64,000 nt of DNA from Rhizobiaceae bacterium (GTDB lineage: Bacteria; Pseudomonadota; Alphaproteobacteria; Rhizobiales; Rhizobiaceae). Position 1 is the first letter of the stretch; each line of letters begins with the position of its first letter. Both the position numbers and the translations under genes were made by a program. Positions 1 to 8,446 of this stretch are shown piece after piece. A model generated the notes under the pieces. The model saw only the letters and a list, made by a program, of their open reading frames with translations. It was not told where the DNA came from and made no database searches. The stretch spans positions 1 to 64,000 of the forward strand of contig JAMLJD010000004.1 of the NCBI GenBank assembly GCA_023953775.1, in the 5' to 3' direction.

Positions 1-360
1 TACAAGCCGTTCCATCTCATCGGGCTGGAACTCGGCATATCGGTTCTCTCGGCCGCGCTGCGCGGCGAGCCGACCGGGTCGAGCCGCCTGTTCAGGGGCG
101 ATTCGGTGGCCGTGGCGAAGCGCGACCTGAAGGTCGGCGAAATGCTCGACGGCGAGGGCGGCCACACGGTCTGGGGCAAGCTGCAACCTGCGATGCGCTC
201 TGTTGCCGGACAAATACTGCCGATAGGTCTCGCGCACCGTGTCAGGGTAATCAGACCGGTTGCCGCGGGTGCCGTTTTGACGCGCAGCGATGTCGAGCAG
301 GATAGCGGTCAGGGGCCGGTGCAGAGCTTGCGCGCAGAAACGGAATTGCTGGCGCAGTGA
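1..360 (+). CDS. C-terminal part of a SAF-domain NAD(P)-dependent oxidoreductase
   Basis: This gene is cut by the left window edge; 119 residues remain, read in frame from base 1. The visible part begins with a segment resembling the catalytic-domain end of homoserine-dehydrogenase-like oxidoreductases (KPFHLIGLELGISV, then LRGEPTG). It continues into a small beta-rich SAF-like module (VAKRDLKVGEMLDGEGG, then LPIGLAHRVRV and AAGAVLTRSDV), as found in the rhizobial proteins often labelled SAF domain or FlgA-like. The substrate cannot be inferred. Its TGA overlaps the GTG start of the next gene, so the two are probably translated together. The nucleotide-binding domain lies outside the window. 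Confidence 0.7.
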   Translation, partial: YKPFHLIGLELGISVLSAALRGEPTGSSRLFRGDSVAVAKRDLKVGEMLDGEGGHTVWGKLQPAMRSVAGQILPIGLAHRVRVIRPVAAGAVLTRSDVEQDSGQGPVQSLRAETELLAQ

Positions 361-779
361 CAACCGCGCCCAGCAAGCCCGAGGCAACGCCCGATCACCA
401 TTGCCCGGGTTGCGGCAGACCGCAGCGCGCGTTTCCGCGCTATCCCTGGTTCTTTTGCAGAGAGTGCCTTGCGCTTGCAGAAACCTATTCGGGCCGGCGT
501 GTCAGTTTTTTCAATGCCAGTCTGACCGGCGGATTGGCCTGGTGCTTCGCCGACGAACCCGCATTCGTGGACGACAAGGCCAGCCATGTCATATGCCTGG
601 TTCACCGTCGACGGGTGCTCGTATGCGAAGCGCGCTTCGGCGGTGTGGTAGCCCAGCCGATACACACGCTGTCGCCTTATCTCGAACGTGTCGATCCCAA
701 GCGCTTTGTCGATCTCAGTGGCAATGGCTCTGAAGAGGCCGCTTCCGTACGGCTCGTGGCGTGGCCACGAAAGCGCTGA
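357..779 (+). CDS. Small zinc-ribbon-like protein of unknown function
   Basis: A 140-residue protein starting at a GTG that overlaps the stop codon of the preceding oxidoreductase. Two CxxC pairs near the N-terminus (CPGC at 16-19 and CREC at 34-37, spaced like a zinc ribbon) suggest a bound metal ion. The rest has no motif I recognise. The coupling to the oxidoreductase and the codon use typical of its neighbours support a real gene. A 7-bp inverted repeat (GCCTTGC at 788-794, GCAAGGC at 816-822) lies between it and leuB. Function unknown. Confidence 0.6.
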   Translation: MTTAPSKPEATPDHHCPGCGRPQRAFPRYPWFFCRECLALAETYSGRRVSFFNASLTGGLAWCFADEPAFVDDKASHVICLVHRRRVLVCEARFGGVVAQPIHTLSPYLERVDPKRFVDLSGNGSEEAASVRLVAWPRKR

Positions 780-854
780 CCGATTCAGCCTTGCCTGCCG
801 CGCGGCCAGCAAGTAGCAAGGCGCCGACTGCATTCTATTGCGAAAGGCATCTCC

Positions 855-1964
855 ATGACGCGCAAGCTCCTGCTCCTTCCCGGCGACGGTATCGGCCCCG
901 AGGCCATGGCCGAGGTGCGCAAGCTGATCGCGGTCATGAACTCCGAGCATGGCGCCGGCTTCGAGATCGACGAGGGGCTGGTCGGCGGCTGCGCCTACGA
1001 TGCGCATGGCGCGGCGATCTCCGACGCCGACATGGCCAAGGCGATGGAAGCGGATGCGGTGCTGTTCGGCGCGGTGGGGGGTCCGAAATGGGATGGCGTT
1101 CCCTACGAGGCGCGCCCGGAAGCCGGTCTCCTGCGTCTGCGTAAGGACATGGAGCTGTTCGCCAATCTGCGTCCGGCGATCTGCTATCCCGCGCTGGCCG
1201 AATCGTCTTCGCTCAAGAAGGACGTGGTGGAAGGCCTCGACATCCTGATCGTGCGCGAATTGACCGGCGGTGTCTATTTCGGAGAACCCAAGGAGATCAT
1301 CGATCTCGGGAACGGCCAGAAGCGCGGTATCGATACGCAGGTGTACGATACGTTCGAGATCGAGCGCATCTCCGGCGTCGCCTTCGAGCTGGCCCGGACC
1401 AGGAGCAACAAGGTCTGCTCCATGGAGAAGCACAACGTCATGAAGTCCGGCGTCCTGTGGAGGGACGTTGTCGCCCAGACGCACAAGGCGAAATATTCCG
1501 ATGTCGAGCTGACCCACATGCTGGCCGATGCAGGCGGCATGCAGCTCGTGCGCTGGCCGAAGCAGTTCGACGTGATCGTCACCGACAATCTGTTCGGCGA
1601 CATGCTGTCGGACGTGGCCGCGATGCTGACCGGATCTCTCGGCATGCTGCCGTCGGCCTCGCTCGGGGCGCCTGACGCCAAGACCGGGTCGCGCAAGGCG
1701 CTCTACGAACCGGTGCATGGTTCGGCACCGGACATCGCCGGTACGGGGAAAGCCAATCCGATCGCCATGATCGCCTCGTTTGCGATGTGCCTGCGCTATT
1801 CCTTCAACATGGTCGCGGAAGCCGATCGCCTGGAAGCCGCGATCGCCGGCGTGCTCGACGACGGGATCAGGACCGGCGACATCATGTCGGCGGGCATGCG
1901 CGAGGTCGGAACGACAGCGATGGGCGACGCAATCGTCGAGAAGTTCAGACACGCTTCGGCATGA
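855..1964 (+). CDS. leuB: 3-isopropylmalate dehydrogenase
   Basis: Catalyses the NAD-dependent oxidative decarboxylation of 3-isopropylmalate to 2-oxoisocaproate in leucine biosynthesis, in the cytoplasm. The 369-residue protein has the usual family length. It shows the N-terminal PGDGIGPE motif (9-16), the substrate-binding arginine region ([16 protein letters not shown]), the metal-binding [12 protein letters not shown] segment and the NAD-binding [18 protein letters not shown] loop. The ATG is preceded by AAAGG about 8 nt upstream. leuC and leuD are not in the window. A long reading frame on the opposite strand is only its shadow. Confidence 0.97.
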   Translation: MTRKLLLLPGDGIGPEAMAEVRKLIAVMNSEHGAGFEIDEGLVGGCAYDAHGAAISDADMAKAMEADAVLFGAVGGPKWDGVPYEARPEAGLLRLRKDMELFANLRPAICYPALAESSSLKKDVVEGLDILIVRELTGGVYFGEPKEIIDLGNGQKRGIDTQVYDTFEIERISGVAFELARTRSNKVCSMEKHNVMKSGVLWRDVVAQTHKAKYSDVELTHMLADAGGMQLVRWPKQFDVIVTDNLFGDMLSDVAAMLTGSLGMLPSASLGAPDAKTGSRKALYEPVHGSAPDIAGTGKANPIAMIASFAMCLRYSFNMVAEADRLEAAIAGVLDDGIRTGDIMSAGMREVGTTAMGDAIVEKFRHASA

Positions 1965-2013
1965 CGCTTGCCGTAGGCTAAGTCCATTCAGGTTCGGGAG
2001 GCGGTATCGCGGT

Positions 2014-2718
2014 TCAGACGGCGACGCCTTCCGGCACCGGGCCCCATCTGTTTTCGTGCTTCTGCGACGGAATGAGCGCGAAGACGATGATGATCAGCGA
2101 TCCGAATGTCGGAATCAGCCCGAGCAGGATGAACCAGCCGGACAGGCCGATGTCGTGCTGGCGGCGTACAGTCACCGCGAGGCCGGGCAGCGTGATCGCC
2201 AGGCCGAACAGAACCACGAGGATGATCATCACAGCAGGCTCGTCGCCGGTACCGACCGCATTGTCTATGGCGAGGCCCGCCAGGCCCAGGACGAGATAGC
2301 CGAGCATCGCGAACAGCACATAGGACCAGTACTCCTTGCGCGTTGCCCGGCCGGTGAAGCTCGCATACTTGTTGGTTACAGCACGTTTGAAATAGCCCCA
2401 TACCGATAGCGCGGGTGTGGAACCGGCGGCCGGGTTGGCCGGAAGTTCTTGAGTCGGAGCGATATCCGGAACCGATCGGTGTATCGTCGGCGGCGCGGCA
2501 ACAGCAGTCGCCTGCGCGGCCGCCAGCGCCGCCGAGGTTCGGGTGACGATACTGCGTGCGCGATCGCCGTCGGGCTCGAACTGGATCTTGGCACCCTTCG
2601 AAACGGCCGTGACACCCGGCAGGTCGGTGCGATCGAAGACGTAGCGGTTGCCGTCATCGCCGCTGATGAAGCCGGTACCGCGTTCGTCGTCGAAATAAAG
2701 GACTTCTCCGCCAAGCAC
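2014..2718 (-). CDS. Cold-shock-like domain fused to a DUF805 membrane protein
   Basis: A protein of about 234 residues. The N-terminus (GEVLYFDDERGTGFI, then GNRYVFDR) looks like a degenerate cold-shock/OB-fold nucleic-acid-binding domain. An Ala/Pro-rich linker follows. The C-terminal ~120 residues are a DUF805 module with about four membrane segments, including the characteristic GRATRKEYW and RRQHDIGLSGW motifs. I chose the GTG at 2718 because GGAGAA lies about 8 nt upstream and the recognisable domain begins there; an ATG at 2760 lacks a ribosome site. Function unknown. It is the last gene of a minus-strand run after the carboxyltransferase fusion. Confidence 0.8.
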   Translation of the reverse strand: MLGGEVLYFDDERGTGFISGDDGNRYVFDRTDLPGVTAVSKGAKIQFEPDGDRARSIVTRTSAALAAAQATAVAAPPTIHRSVPDIAPTQELPANPAAGSTPALSVWGYFKRAVTNKYASFTGRATRKEYWSYVLFAMLGYLVLGLAGLAIDNAVGTGDEPAVMIILVVLFGLAITLPGLAVTVRRQHDIGLSGWFILLGLIPTFGSLIIIVFALIPSQKHENRWGPVPEGVAV

Positions 2719-2790
2719 TGCCACTTCTCCGCATTCGTCACAGTCGAATGCAGATTTCATCAGTGGGGCGAGGGTGTCAACGCGACCGCT

Positions 2791-2943
2791 CTATTGGGTG
2801 GTCCATGCCAGGAGGGCGACGAGTGCTATGAGGCCGACGATGCCTGCCACGAAGAGCGCGCGTTGCGCAGGCGTCCTGAGCACCACCATACCCTGCCGCG
2901 CCTCGCGCGCCGTGAGCTTGGTCTTGTCTTTCCGAATGTCCAT
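2791..2943 (-). CDS. Small single-span membrane protein
   Basis: A 50-residue protein starting MDIRKDKTKLTAREARQG and ending in one hydrophobic segment (about residues 29-47) with the tail WTTQ. It lies 38 nt after the carboxyltransferase fusion gene and 72 nt before the DUF805 gene, all on the same strand, so it is probably co-transcribed. The frame stays open upstream of this ATG, but that extension falls inside the preceding gene. No strong ribosome-binding site is visible, and no family is recognised. The basic N-terminus suggests an inside orientation. Confidence 0.5.
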   Translation of the reverse strand: MDIRKDKTKLTAREARQGMVVLRTPAQRALFVAGIVGLIALVALLAWTTQ

Positions 2944-2981
2944 GAAAGCGTAACCGACAGGAGGCGATTCCGTTCCGTCGG

Positions 2982-4793
2982 CTACGAGCCGGCGGTTCCC
3001 GCAAGCTCGAGGCCAGACCGGATCCATCGCCGCGTGTCGGCCGGGTCGATGACGGCATCGAACTCCAGCATCCGAGCGGAGTTGACCGCCTTGCCCTTGT
3101 CGTATGCCCGGGCGACAAGCTTGCGGAACAGCGCCTCTCGCTGGTCGCCTTCCGGCACCGATTCCAGTTCCGCCTTCGCACCGAGCCTGACCGCGCCTTC
3201 AAGTCCCATCGCGCCTACTTCCGCCGTCGGCCATGCGGCGGTGAAGACCGGTGCGTGGAAACCGCCGCCGGCCATCGCCATGGCGCCGAGGCCGTAGCCC
3301 TTGCGCAGGATGATCGCGAAGACGGGAACGGACAGCGTGGCACCCGCATCGAACAGATCTCCCGCGCGCCGCACCTGGCCCCTGGTCTCGACGTCGGGTC
3401 CCACCATGAATCCCGGTGTATCGATCAGCGAGACGAGGGGCAGTCCGAATGCATCGCACAAGCGCAGGAATCGTGCCGCCTTGTCGGCGCCGTCAGGGTC
3501 GATCGCGCCGCCGAGATGGAACGGGTTGTTGGCGAGGAGCCCGCACGGCCGGCCGGCTATCCTCAACATCGCCGTAATCATTCCGGCTCCGAAACCGGCC
3601 TTCAGTTCAATGAACGACCCCGGGTCGGCGAGTGTGGCCGCCACCTCGCGGACATCATAGGCGAGTTGCCGGTCTTCCGGCACCGCATCCCTAAGCGTTT
3701 GCGACGAGGTTTCCCCTGGCGCTGAAACCGGACCCTGCAGGATCGACAGGACGCGCTTTGCGGCGGCGACGCCCTCGGCCTCGTCATCGACGAGGATGTC
3801 GATCAAGCCGTTCGACCATTGCGCTTCAGCGGGCCCGATGGCCTCCGGCGGATGAACGCCCAGGCCGCCTCCCTCGATCATCGCAGGACCGCCCATGCCG
3901 ATATTGCTGCGGCGTGTCGCAATCACGATGTCGGCACAGCCGGCAAAGGCGGCGCTGCCGGCGAAGCATCGGCCCTCGACGACGGCGATCCGTGGAACCT
4001 TGCCGGCAAGGCGCGCGAAGCTGCGAAAGCTCGGCACGTCCAGCCCGGCAAATGCGACATCGGCGGCGTCGACATCGTTGGGCCTGCCGCCACCGCCCTC
4101 GGGAAACACGACCAGCGGCACGGGATTCTGTTCGACGATGCCGAGAATACGGTCGATCTTGCGATGGTGGTACCAGCCCTGCGTCCCCGCCATCACCGTG
4201 TAGTCGACAGCAAGGATGGCGCAGGACGCGTTGTCGGCGCCGACGCTGTCCGCGTTGACTGTTGCGAAGCCGGCTATGATTCCGTCGGCAGGCGTCTTGG
4301 TGCGGAGTTCATCCAGCGGCACCTTGCGCGTCCGTGCCGCGACCGCAAGCGCTCCGTACTCGACGAAGCTGCCCGGGTCGGCCAGATCGGCGACGTTTTC
4401 GCGTGCCGTCCGCATTCCCGCCGCATGCCGCTTGCCGACGGCATCCGGACGCGCTTCGTCACCAACCGCATCATGCAACCGACGGAACTCGGCAAAGCTC
4501 GGTCGGTCCCCCGACGATGCCATGCCGCCGTCGATAGCCTCCTCGGCCTGTTCCGGCATGCGGACCAGCGTCGCGAGAAGCGTTGCCGGTTCCACCACGT
4601 CGCCCTCGGCCACGCTTATGGCGCTCACCGTTGCGGAGAAGGGCGCGCGGAACTCCTGCCGCATCTTCATCAGCTCGGTGACCAGGAGGAGCGAGCCCTT
4701 GCGTACCGCCGCTCCCGCAGCCACTTCAACCGAGACGACGACCGCCGAGGTCTGCGACCGTATCTCCACCGCCATGCGTTCCTGATCCGGCAC
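2982..4793 (-). CDS. Biotinyl-domain/carboxyltransferase fusion (AccD/PccB-type acyl-CoA carboxylase subunit)
   Basis: A 603-residue protein with two parts. Residues 8-80 form a biotinyl/lipoyl-like domain with ELMKM at 40-44, which places a candidate biotinylated lysine at K43. The rest is a crotonase-fold carboxyltransferase of the acetyl/propionyl-CoA carboxylase beta family; FPEGGGGRPND and GCADIVIATRRSNIGMGG mark its first half, and NPFHLGGAIDPDGADKAARF and SLIDTPGFMVGPD its second. Such enzymes move CO2 from carboxybiotin to an acyl-CoA. No biotin carboxylase gene is present in the window, so that partner must be encoded elsewhere. The acyl substrate is unknown. It heads the minus-strand run. 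Confidence 0.85.
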   Translation of the reverse strand: MPDQERMAVEIRSQTSAVVVSVEVAAGAAVRKGSLLLVTELMKMRQEFRAPFSATVSAISVAEGDVVEPATLLATLVRMPEQAEEAIDGGMASSGDRPSFAEFRRLHDAVGDEARPDAVGKRHAAGMRTARENVADLADPGSFVEYGALAVAARTRKVPLDELRTKTPADGIIAGFATVNADSVGADNASCAILAVDYTVMAGTQGWYHHRKIDRILGIVEQNPVPLVVFPEGGGGRPNDVDAADVAFAGLDVPSFRSFARLAGKVPRIAVVEGRCFAGSAAFAGCADIVIATRRSNIGMGGPAMIEGGGLGVHPPEAIGPAEAQWSNGLIDILVDDEAEGVAAAKRVLSILQGPVSAPGETSSQTLRDAVPEDRQLAYDVREVAATLADPGSFIELKAGFGAGMITAMLRIAGRPCGLLANNPFHLGGAIDPDGADKAARFLRLCDAFGLPLVSLIDTPGFMVGPDVETRGQVRRAGDLFDAGATLSVPVFAIILRKGYGLGAMAMAGGGFHAPVFTAAWPTAEVGAMGLEGAVRLGAKAELESVPEGDQREALFRKLVARAYDKGKAVNSARMLEFDAVIDPADTRRWIRSGLELAGTAGS

Positions 4794-5180
4794 GTTTCAC
4801 CCCCGCTTTGCCGTCGGAACTGTAATCGGCGCCGTTCCGGTCCGGAAGGCATTTTCACCGCCACCGCACGACCTGTGCCGCCCGCCGCATGCGCTGCGGG
4901 TGCCACATTGACTCTTTGCCCGAACTCGGTCATTACCGCGCGCGAAACGGAGCTTCCCATGCGCGGCCTCATCATGGCTTTCCTCGCGATCGACTTCGCC
5001 GGCCTCGACGCCGGACGATCGCGTGCGCGTGCAGCGACGAAATCCCCGGCCAAAACGACCGCCAAAACGGTCTGACTCTCCCTGGCCAGCTCGCCCCTCC
5101 CCGGGTCCGGTCCGGGGGAGTGACCCGCGACGGGCGCGGGGCCACCAAGCGAGACAGGCGGAGGGACAGGAGATCACCAC
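4794..5180. promoter_or_regulatory. Divergent intergenic region upstream of asd
   Basis: This 387-bp stretch separates the divergent carboxyltransferase and asd genes and should carry promoters for both. I see no confident -35/-10 pair. It contains a possible 38-codon reading frame (listed separately). It also holds a GC-rich imperfect hairpin at about 5095-5122 (CTCCCCGG paired with CCGGGGGAG) ahead of asd. The hairpin lacks a T-run, so it is not a standard terminator. Confidence 0.35.
4959..5075 (+). CDS. Possible 38-residue peptide upstream of asd
   Basis: A short frame starting MRGLIMAFLAIDFAGLDAG and ending in a Lys/Thr/Ala-rich tail. GGAG lies 7 nt before its ATG, which is good spacing. 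The N-terminal third is hydrophobic. It sits in the leader of asd about 105 nt before that gene. No homologue comes to mind, and short frames like this occur by chance in GC-rich DNA, so this is a weak call. Confidence 0.25.
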   Translation: MRGLIMAFLAIDFAGLDAGRSRARAATKSPAKTTAKTV

Positions 5181-6215
5181 ATGGGTTTCAAGATCGCAGT
5201 CGCCGGCGCCACGGGCAATGTCGGCCGTGAAATGCTCAACATTCTCGAGGAACGCGGATTTCCCGCCGACGAGATCGTGCCACTCGCATCGCGCCGTTCG
5301 CTGGGAACGGAAGTGTCCTACGGCGATCGTACGCTCAAGGTGAAGGTGCTGGACGGCTACGACTTCTCGGATACCGACCTGTGCCTGATGTCGGCCGGCG
5401 GCAACGTCTCCAAGGAGCACTCGCCGCGGATCGGCAAGCAGGGCTGCGTCGTCATCGACAATTCGTCGGCCTGGCGCTACGACGCCGACGTGCCGCTGAT
5501 CGTGCCGGAAGTGAATCCCGACGCCGTCGAGGGCTTCCGCCGCAAGAACATCATCGCCAATCCGAACTGCTCGACGGCGCAGCTCGTCGTGGCGCTGAAG
5601 CCGCTGCACGACGCGGCGACGATCAAGCGCGTGGTGGTCTCGACCTATCAGTCGGTTTCGGGCGCGGGGAAGGACGGCATGGACGAGCTGTTCGAGCAGT
5701 CGCGCGCCGTCTTCGTCGCCGATCCCATCACGACGAAGAAGTTCACCAAGCGGATCGCCTTCAACGTCATCCCGCATATCGACGTGTTCATGGAAGACGG
5801 CTTCACCAAGGAAGAGTGGAAGATGGTGGCCGAGACCAAGAAGATGCTCGATCCGAAGATCAAGCTGACAGCGACCTGCGTGCGGGTGCCGGTCTTTATC
5901 GGCCACTCCGAAGCCGTCAACATCGAGTTCGAGAAGCCGATCAGCGCCGACGAGGCCCGCGAGATCCTGCGCGATGCGCCGGGATGCCTGGTCGTCGACA
6001 AGCGCGAGGATGGCGGCTACGTCACGCCGTATGAATCGGCGGGCGAGGATGCGACCTACATCTCACGCATCCGCGAGGATGCGACGGTCGAGAACGGCCT
6101 GTCGATGTGGGTCGTGTCGGACAATCTCCGCAAGGGCGCGGCGTTGAACACGGTGCAGATCGCAGAGCTTCTGGTTGCGCGCGGACTGATCCAGCCGAAG
6201 CGCCAGGCTGCCTGA
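5181..6215 (+). CDS. asd: Aspartate-semialdehyde dehydrogenase
   Basis: Reduces aspartyl phosphate to aspartate semialdehyde with NADPH, the branch point to lysine/diaminopimelate, threonine and methionine. The 344-residue protein has the NADP-binding GATGNVG at 9-15 and the catalytic cysteine C130 in NPNCSTAQ. The family's dimerisation/active-site region includes TYQSVSGAGKDGMDEL and RVPVFIGHSEAVNIEF. An AGGAGA ribosome site lies 8 nt before the ATG. It is followed by a palindromic repeat element and the convergent trkH. dapF, of the same pathway, lies far away at about 42 kb. Confidence 0.97.
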   Translation: MGFKIAVAGATGNVGREMLNILEERGFPADEIVPLASRRSLGTEVSYGDRTLKVKVLDGYDFSDTDLCLMSAGGNVSKEHSPRIGKQGCVVIDNSSAWRYDADVPLIVPEVNPDAVEGFRRKNIIANPNCSTAQLVVALKPLHDAATIKRVVVSTYQSVSGAGKDGMDELFEQSRAVFVADPITTKKFTKRIAFNVIPHIDVFMEDGFTKEEWKMVAETKKMLDPKIKLTATCVRVPVFIGHSEAVNIEFEKPISADEAREILRDAPGCLVVDKREDGGYVTPYESAGEDATYISRIREDATVENGLSMWVVSDNLRKGAALNTVQIAELLVARGLIQPKRQAA

Positions 6216-6238
6216 GACAGCAGTATCGATTCGTCCTA

Positions 6239-6347
6239 TTCCGCGTTCCCGAGAAGCGGATGCCGGTTTTCGGGAACACGGGTCTATCGTATTCAGTTTC
6301 AAGTATTTTCGACGCGATTCGCGTCCAACTCGCTGCACATTCTCTAG
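6239..6347 (-). repeat. Interspersed palindromic repeat, copy A
   Basis: An element of about 109 bp between the convergent asd and trkH genes. One end carries the inverted repeat GTTCCCGA/TCGGGAAC around a GAAGCGGATGCCGGTTT core. The other end is CTAG, and that CTA supplies the TAG stop codon of trkH. A second copy with the same layout lies at about 12763-12874: both share GAGAAG-GGAT-CCGGTTTTCGGG, GGGTCTA and CGACGCGA blocks in the same order. This type of sequence is, from memory, abundant in Mesorhizobium-like genomes. Boundaries are approximate. Confidence 0.7.
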
Positions 6348-7876
6348 TGCCAGAAGGCCGATGAGACCAATACCAGAACGGCCAGGATCTCCAGCCGTCC
6401 GAGCAACATCGCAACATCGAGGATCCATTTCGCGGAATCCGGGAGCGCCGCGAAATTCCCTACCGGACCGATGACCTCGCCCAGCCCGGGGCCGACATTG
6501 GTCAGAGCCGTGAGCGCCCCTGTCAGCGCGGTGACGATGTCGAGGCCGGTGGCCGACAACAGAACGATGAACACCCCCCAGGAAACGAAGAAAGCCGCTA
6601 TGAACAGGACGGAGGAGTTCTGCATGCTCTCGTCGAGGCTTTCGCTGCCATACCGTACCTTCGATATGCCGTGCGGATAGACCAGTTGCCGGAACCCCAC
6701 ATTCATCATCTCGAAAAGTATGATGAAACGATATGCCTTGATTCCACCGGCAGTCGATCCCGAGCAGCCGCCCAGAAATGTGACCACGAAGATGCAGGCG
6801 AGCGCGAAAGGCCCCCACAGGCCGTAGTCGGTGCTGGCGAACCCCGTCGTGGTGATCAGCGACACGATGTTGAAGGCAGCATGATTGAAGGATCCGCCGA
6901 AAGCGGCTCCGGAAGCGATCAGATAGATCGTAACGGCTGCGACGAAAACGGCAGTGTACATTGCATAGACGGGTATCTGCGGGTCTCGGAGAGCGCGGTG
7001 GTGCCGCTGAACGAAAAGCAGCATCATCGCCGAGAATGGCAGTCCGCCGAGAAACATGAAAACGGTGCCGACCCAAAGTATGGCGGCGTTCGAGGCGAAG
7101 TATCCGAATGAGGCGTCGTGGGTGGAGAAGCCGCCCGTCGCCAGCGTGGTCATGGCATGGTTGACGGCGTCGAAGCCGTTCATGCCGGCAAGCTTGTAGG
7201 CGATCGCGCAAGCGGCCGTCAGGCCGATATAGACCGCGATGAGTCCGATCGAGAAACTGGAAAACCGCGCGAAGGGTATGTCGCCGGTCGCCGACGACTC
7301 GATCTTGAAGAAACCGACGCCGCCGACCCGCAGCAGCGGCATGACGAACAGACCGAGCGCGACAACCCCAAGCCCGCCCATCCACTGAAGGAGCGACCGC
7401 CACAGAAGCAGGCCCGGAGGCAGGCCGTCCAGGCCGGTGATGACGGTCGAGCCGGTCGTGGTGAGAGCGGAAACCGACTCGAAAACGGCATCGGTCACGG
7501 TCAGGCTCGTCGACGACAGCATGAACGGAATCGCGCCGACAAGAACGCTCGTCACCCAGATGAGGTTGACCAACAGAAAGCCGAAGCGCGGCGTCAGACG
7601 CGGCGGGGCGCCCCAGTTGCCAATGACGATCGCCAGTGCCAGGCCGCTGACGATGGCGCCCGATGCGGCGAAAACCTCCCAGTCGGAATTGCCGACATAG
7701 AAGTCGACCATCGCCGGCAAGAACATCGCAACGCCGACATAGAGCGCAAATATCGCTGCAAGAAATGCGGCGAATCGGATCTGCGGTTCTTTCACGGGAT
7801 CGTTCTTGACAGCGTCGACGAAAACTCGCCCTGCGACATGTTGCGCAGAGCTAGTGTGTTTCCGATCGATTGGCAA
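6344..7876 (-). CDS. trkH: TrkH-family potassium uptake protein
   Basis: Membrane-embedded K+ translocating subunit of a Trk-type uptake system, which normally works with the cytoplasmic NAD-binding subunit TrkA (not in this window). The 510-residue protein is almost entirely hydrophobic. It shows the four pore-loop regions with their selectivity glycines: SALTTTGSTVITGLD, TTLATGGFSTHDASFGYF, SLITTTGFASTDYG and TALTNVGPGLG. Between pores 3 and 4 lies the conserved GGCSGSTAGGIKAYRF. The stop codon is formed by the CTAG end of repeat copy A. The first 30 residues are hydrophilic and may be an over-extended start. Confidence 0.95.
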   Translation of the reverse strand: MPIDRKHTSSAQHVAGRVFVDAVKNDPVKEPQIRFAAFLAAIFALYVGVAMFLPAMVDFYVGNSDWEVFAASGAIVSGLALAIVIGNWGAPPRLTPRFGFLLVNLIWVTSVLVGAIPFMLSSTSLTVTDAVFESVSALTTTGSTVITGLDGLPPGLLLWRSLLQWMGGLGVVALGLFVMPLLRVGGVGFFKIESSATGDIPFARFSSFSIGLIAVYIGLTAACAIAYKLAGMNGFDAVNHAMTTLATGGFSTHDASFGYFASNAAILWVGTVFMFLGGLPFSAMMLLFVQRHHRALRDPQIPVYAMYTAVFVAAVTIYLIASGAAFGGSFNHAAFNIVSLITTTGFASTDYGLWGPFALACIFVVTFLGGCSGSTAGGIKAYRFIILFEMMNVGFRQLVYPHGISKVRYGSESLDESMQNSSVLFIAAFFVSWGVFIVLLSATGLDIVTALTGALTALTNVGPGLGEVIGPVGNFAALPDSAKWILDVAMLLGRLEILAVLVLVSSAFWH

Positions 7877-7923
7877 GAGGCCGCGCCTCCGCCGCGTGAC
7901 CGGCTATTCCGACCATTTCAAAC

Positions 7924-7950
7924 CGGATGCGGGCGCATAGCCCGCATCCG
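7924..7950 (-). terminator. Terminator after rpsP
   Basis: A perfect 11-bp stem (CGGATGCGGGC with GCCCGCATCCG) around a 5-nt loop, just downstream of rpsP and before trkH on the same strand. The tail on the minus strand has only a short TTT, so termination may be weak and some read-through into trkH is possible. Confidence 0.65.
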
Positions 7951-7965
7951 ACAGTTCCAAACGGC

Positions 7966-8415
7966 TCAGGATGCCGTTTCTTCCGCGGCATCCGCGTCGG
8001 CGTCCGTGGCATCGGCCGACGCATTCTCATTGGTTGCCTCGGCAGCGGCGGCTTCGGCTTCAGCCTTCTTCGCGGCGGCCTCTTCTTCGGCCTGCTTGGC
8101 GGCGGCGACGCGCTCCTGCGCCTTCTTGCCCGGCTGCGCCTTGTTCGGGTTGTTGCGTGCGTCGCGTTTGGCGATACCGGCTTCGTCGAGGAAGCGCAGC
8201 ACGCGGTCGGTCGGCAGCGCCCCATTGTCGAGCCAGTGCTTGATGCGATCGGCGTCGAGCTTCACGCGCTCGGCATCCTTCGGAAGCATCGGGTTCCACG
8301 AGCCGACGGTTTCGATGAACCGGCCGTCGCGCGGCGAGCGAACGTCGGCAATGACGACGTGGTAATAGGGACGTTTCTTGGAGCCCGCACGGGCCAGACG
8401 AATCTTCAATGCCAT
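7966..8415 (-). CDS. rpsP: 30S ribosomal protein S16
   Basis: A small-subunit ribosomal protein. The first ~85 residues are a canonical S16 ([20 protein letters not shown] and the VGSWNP region). A tail of about 60 residues, rich in Ala, Glu and Lys, makes the protein 149 residues long, longer than most S16 proteins; similar Ala-rich tails are common in rhizobial orthologues. It is the third gene of an ffh-chorismate mutase-rpsP operon. In many alphaproteobacteria rimM and trmD follow rpsP; here a terminator and trkH follow instead. Confidence 0.97.
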   Translation of the reverse strand: MALKIRLARAGSKKRPYYHVVIADVRSPRDGRFIETVGSWNPMLPKDAERVKLDADRIKHWLDNGALPTDRVLRFLDEAGIAKRDARNNPNKAQPGKKAQERVAAAKQAEEEAAAKKAEAEAAAAEATNENASADATDADADAAEETAS

Positions 8416-8446
8416 TTCATTCTCCTGGTAATCGGTCTGATAGGGT

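Noticed and set aside
309-1952. 547-codon open frame on the minus strand across leuB
   Set aside because: Arginine/histidine-rich shadow frame antisense to leuB in GC-rich DNA; no family motif, while leuB is fully intact.
3819-5075. 418-codon plus-strand frame over the carboxyltransferase fusion
   Set aside because: Antisense shadow of the fusion gene; low-complexity arginine-rich translation. Only its last 38 codons lie outside that gene and are listed separately.
4797-5906. Minus-strand frame opposite asd
   Set aside because: His/Arg-rich shadow of asd with no family similarity.
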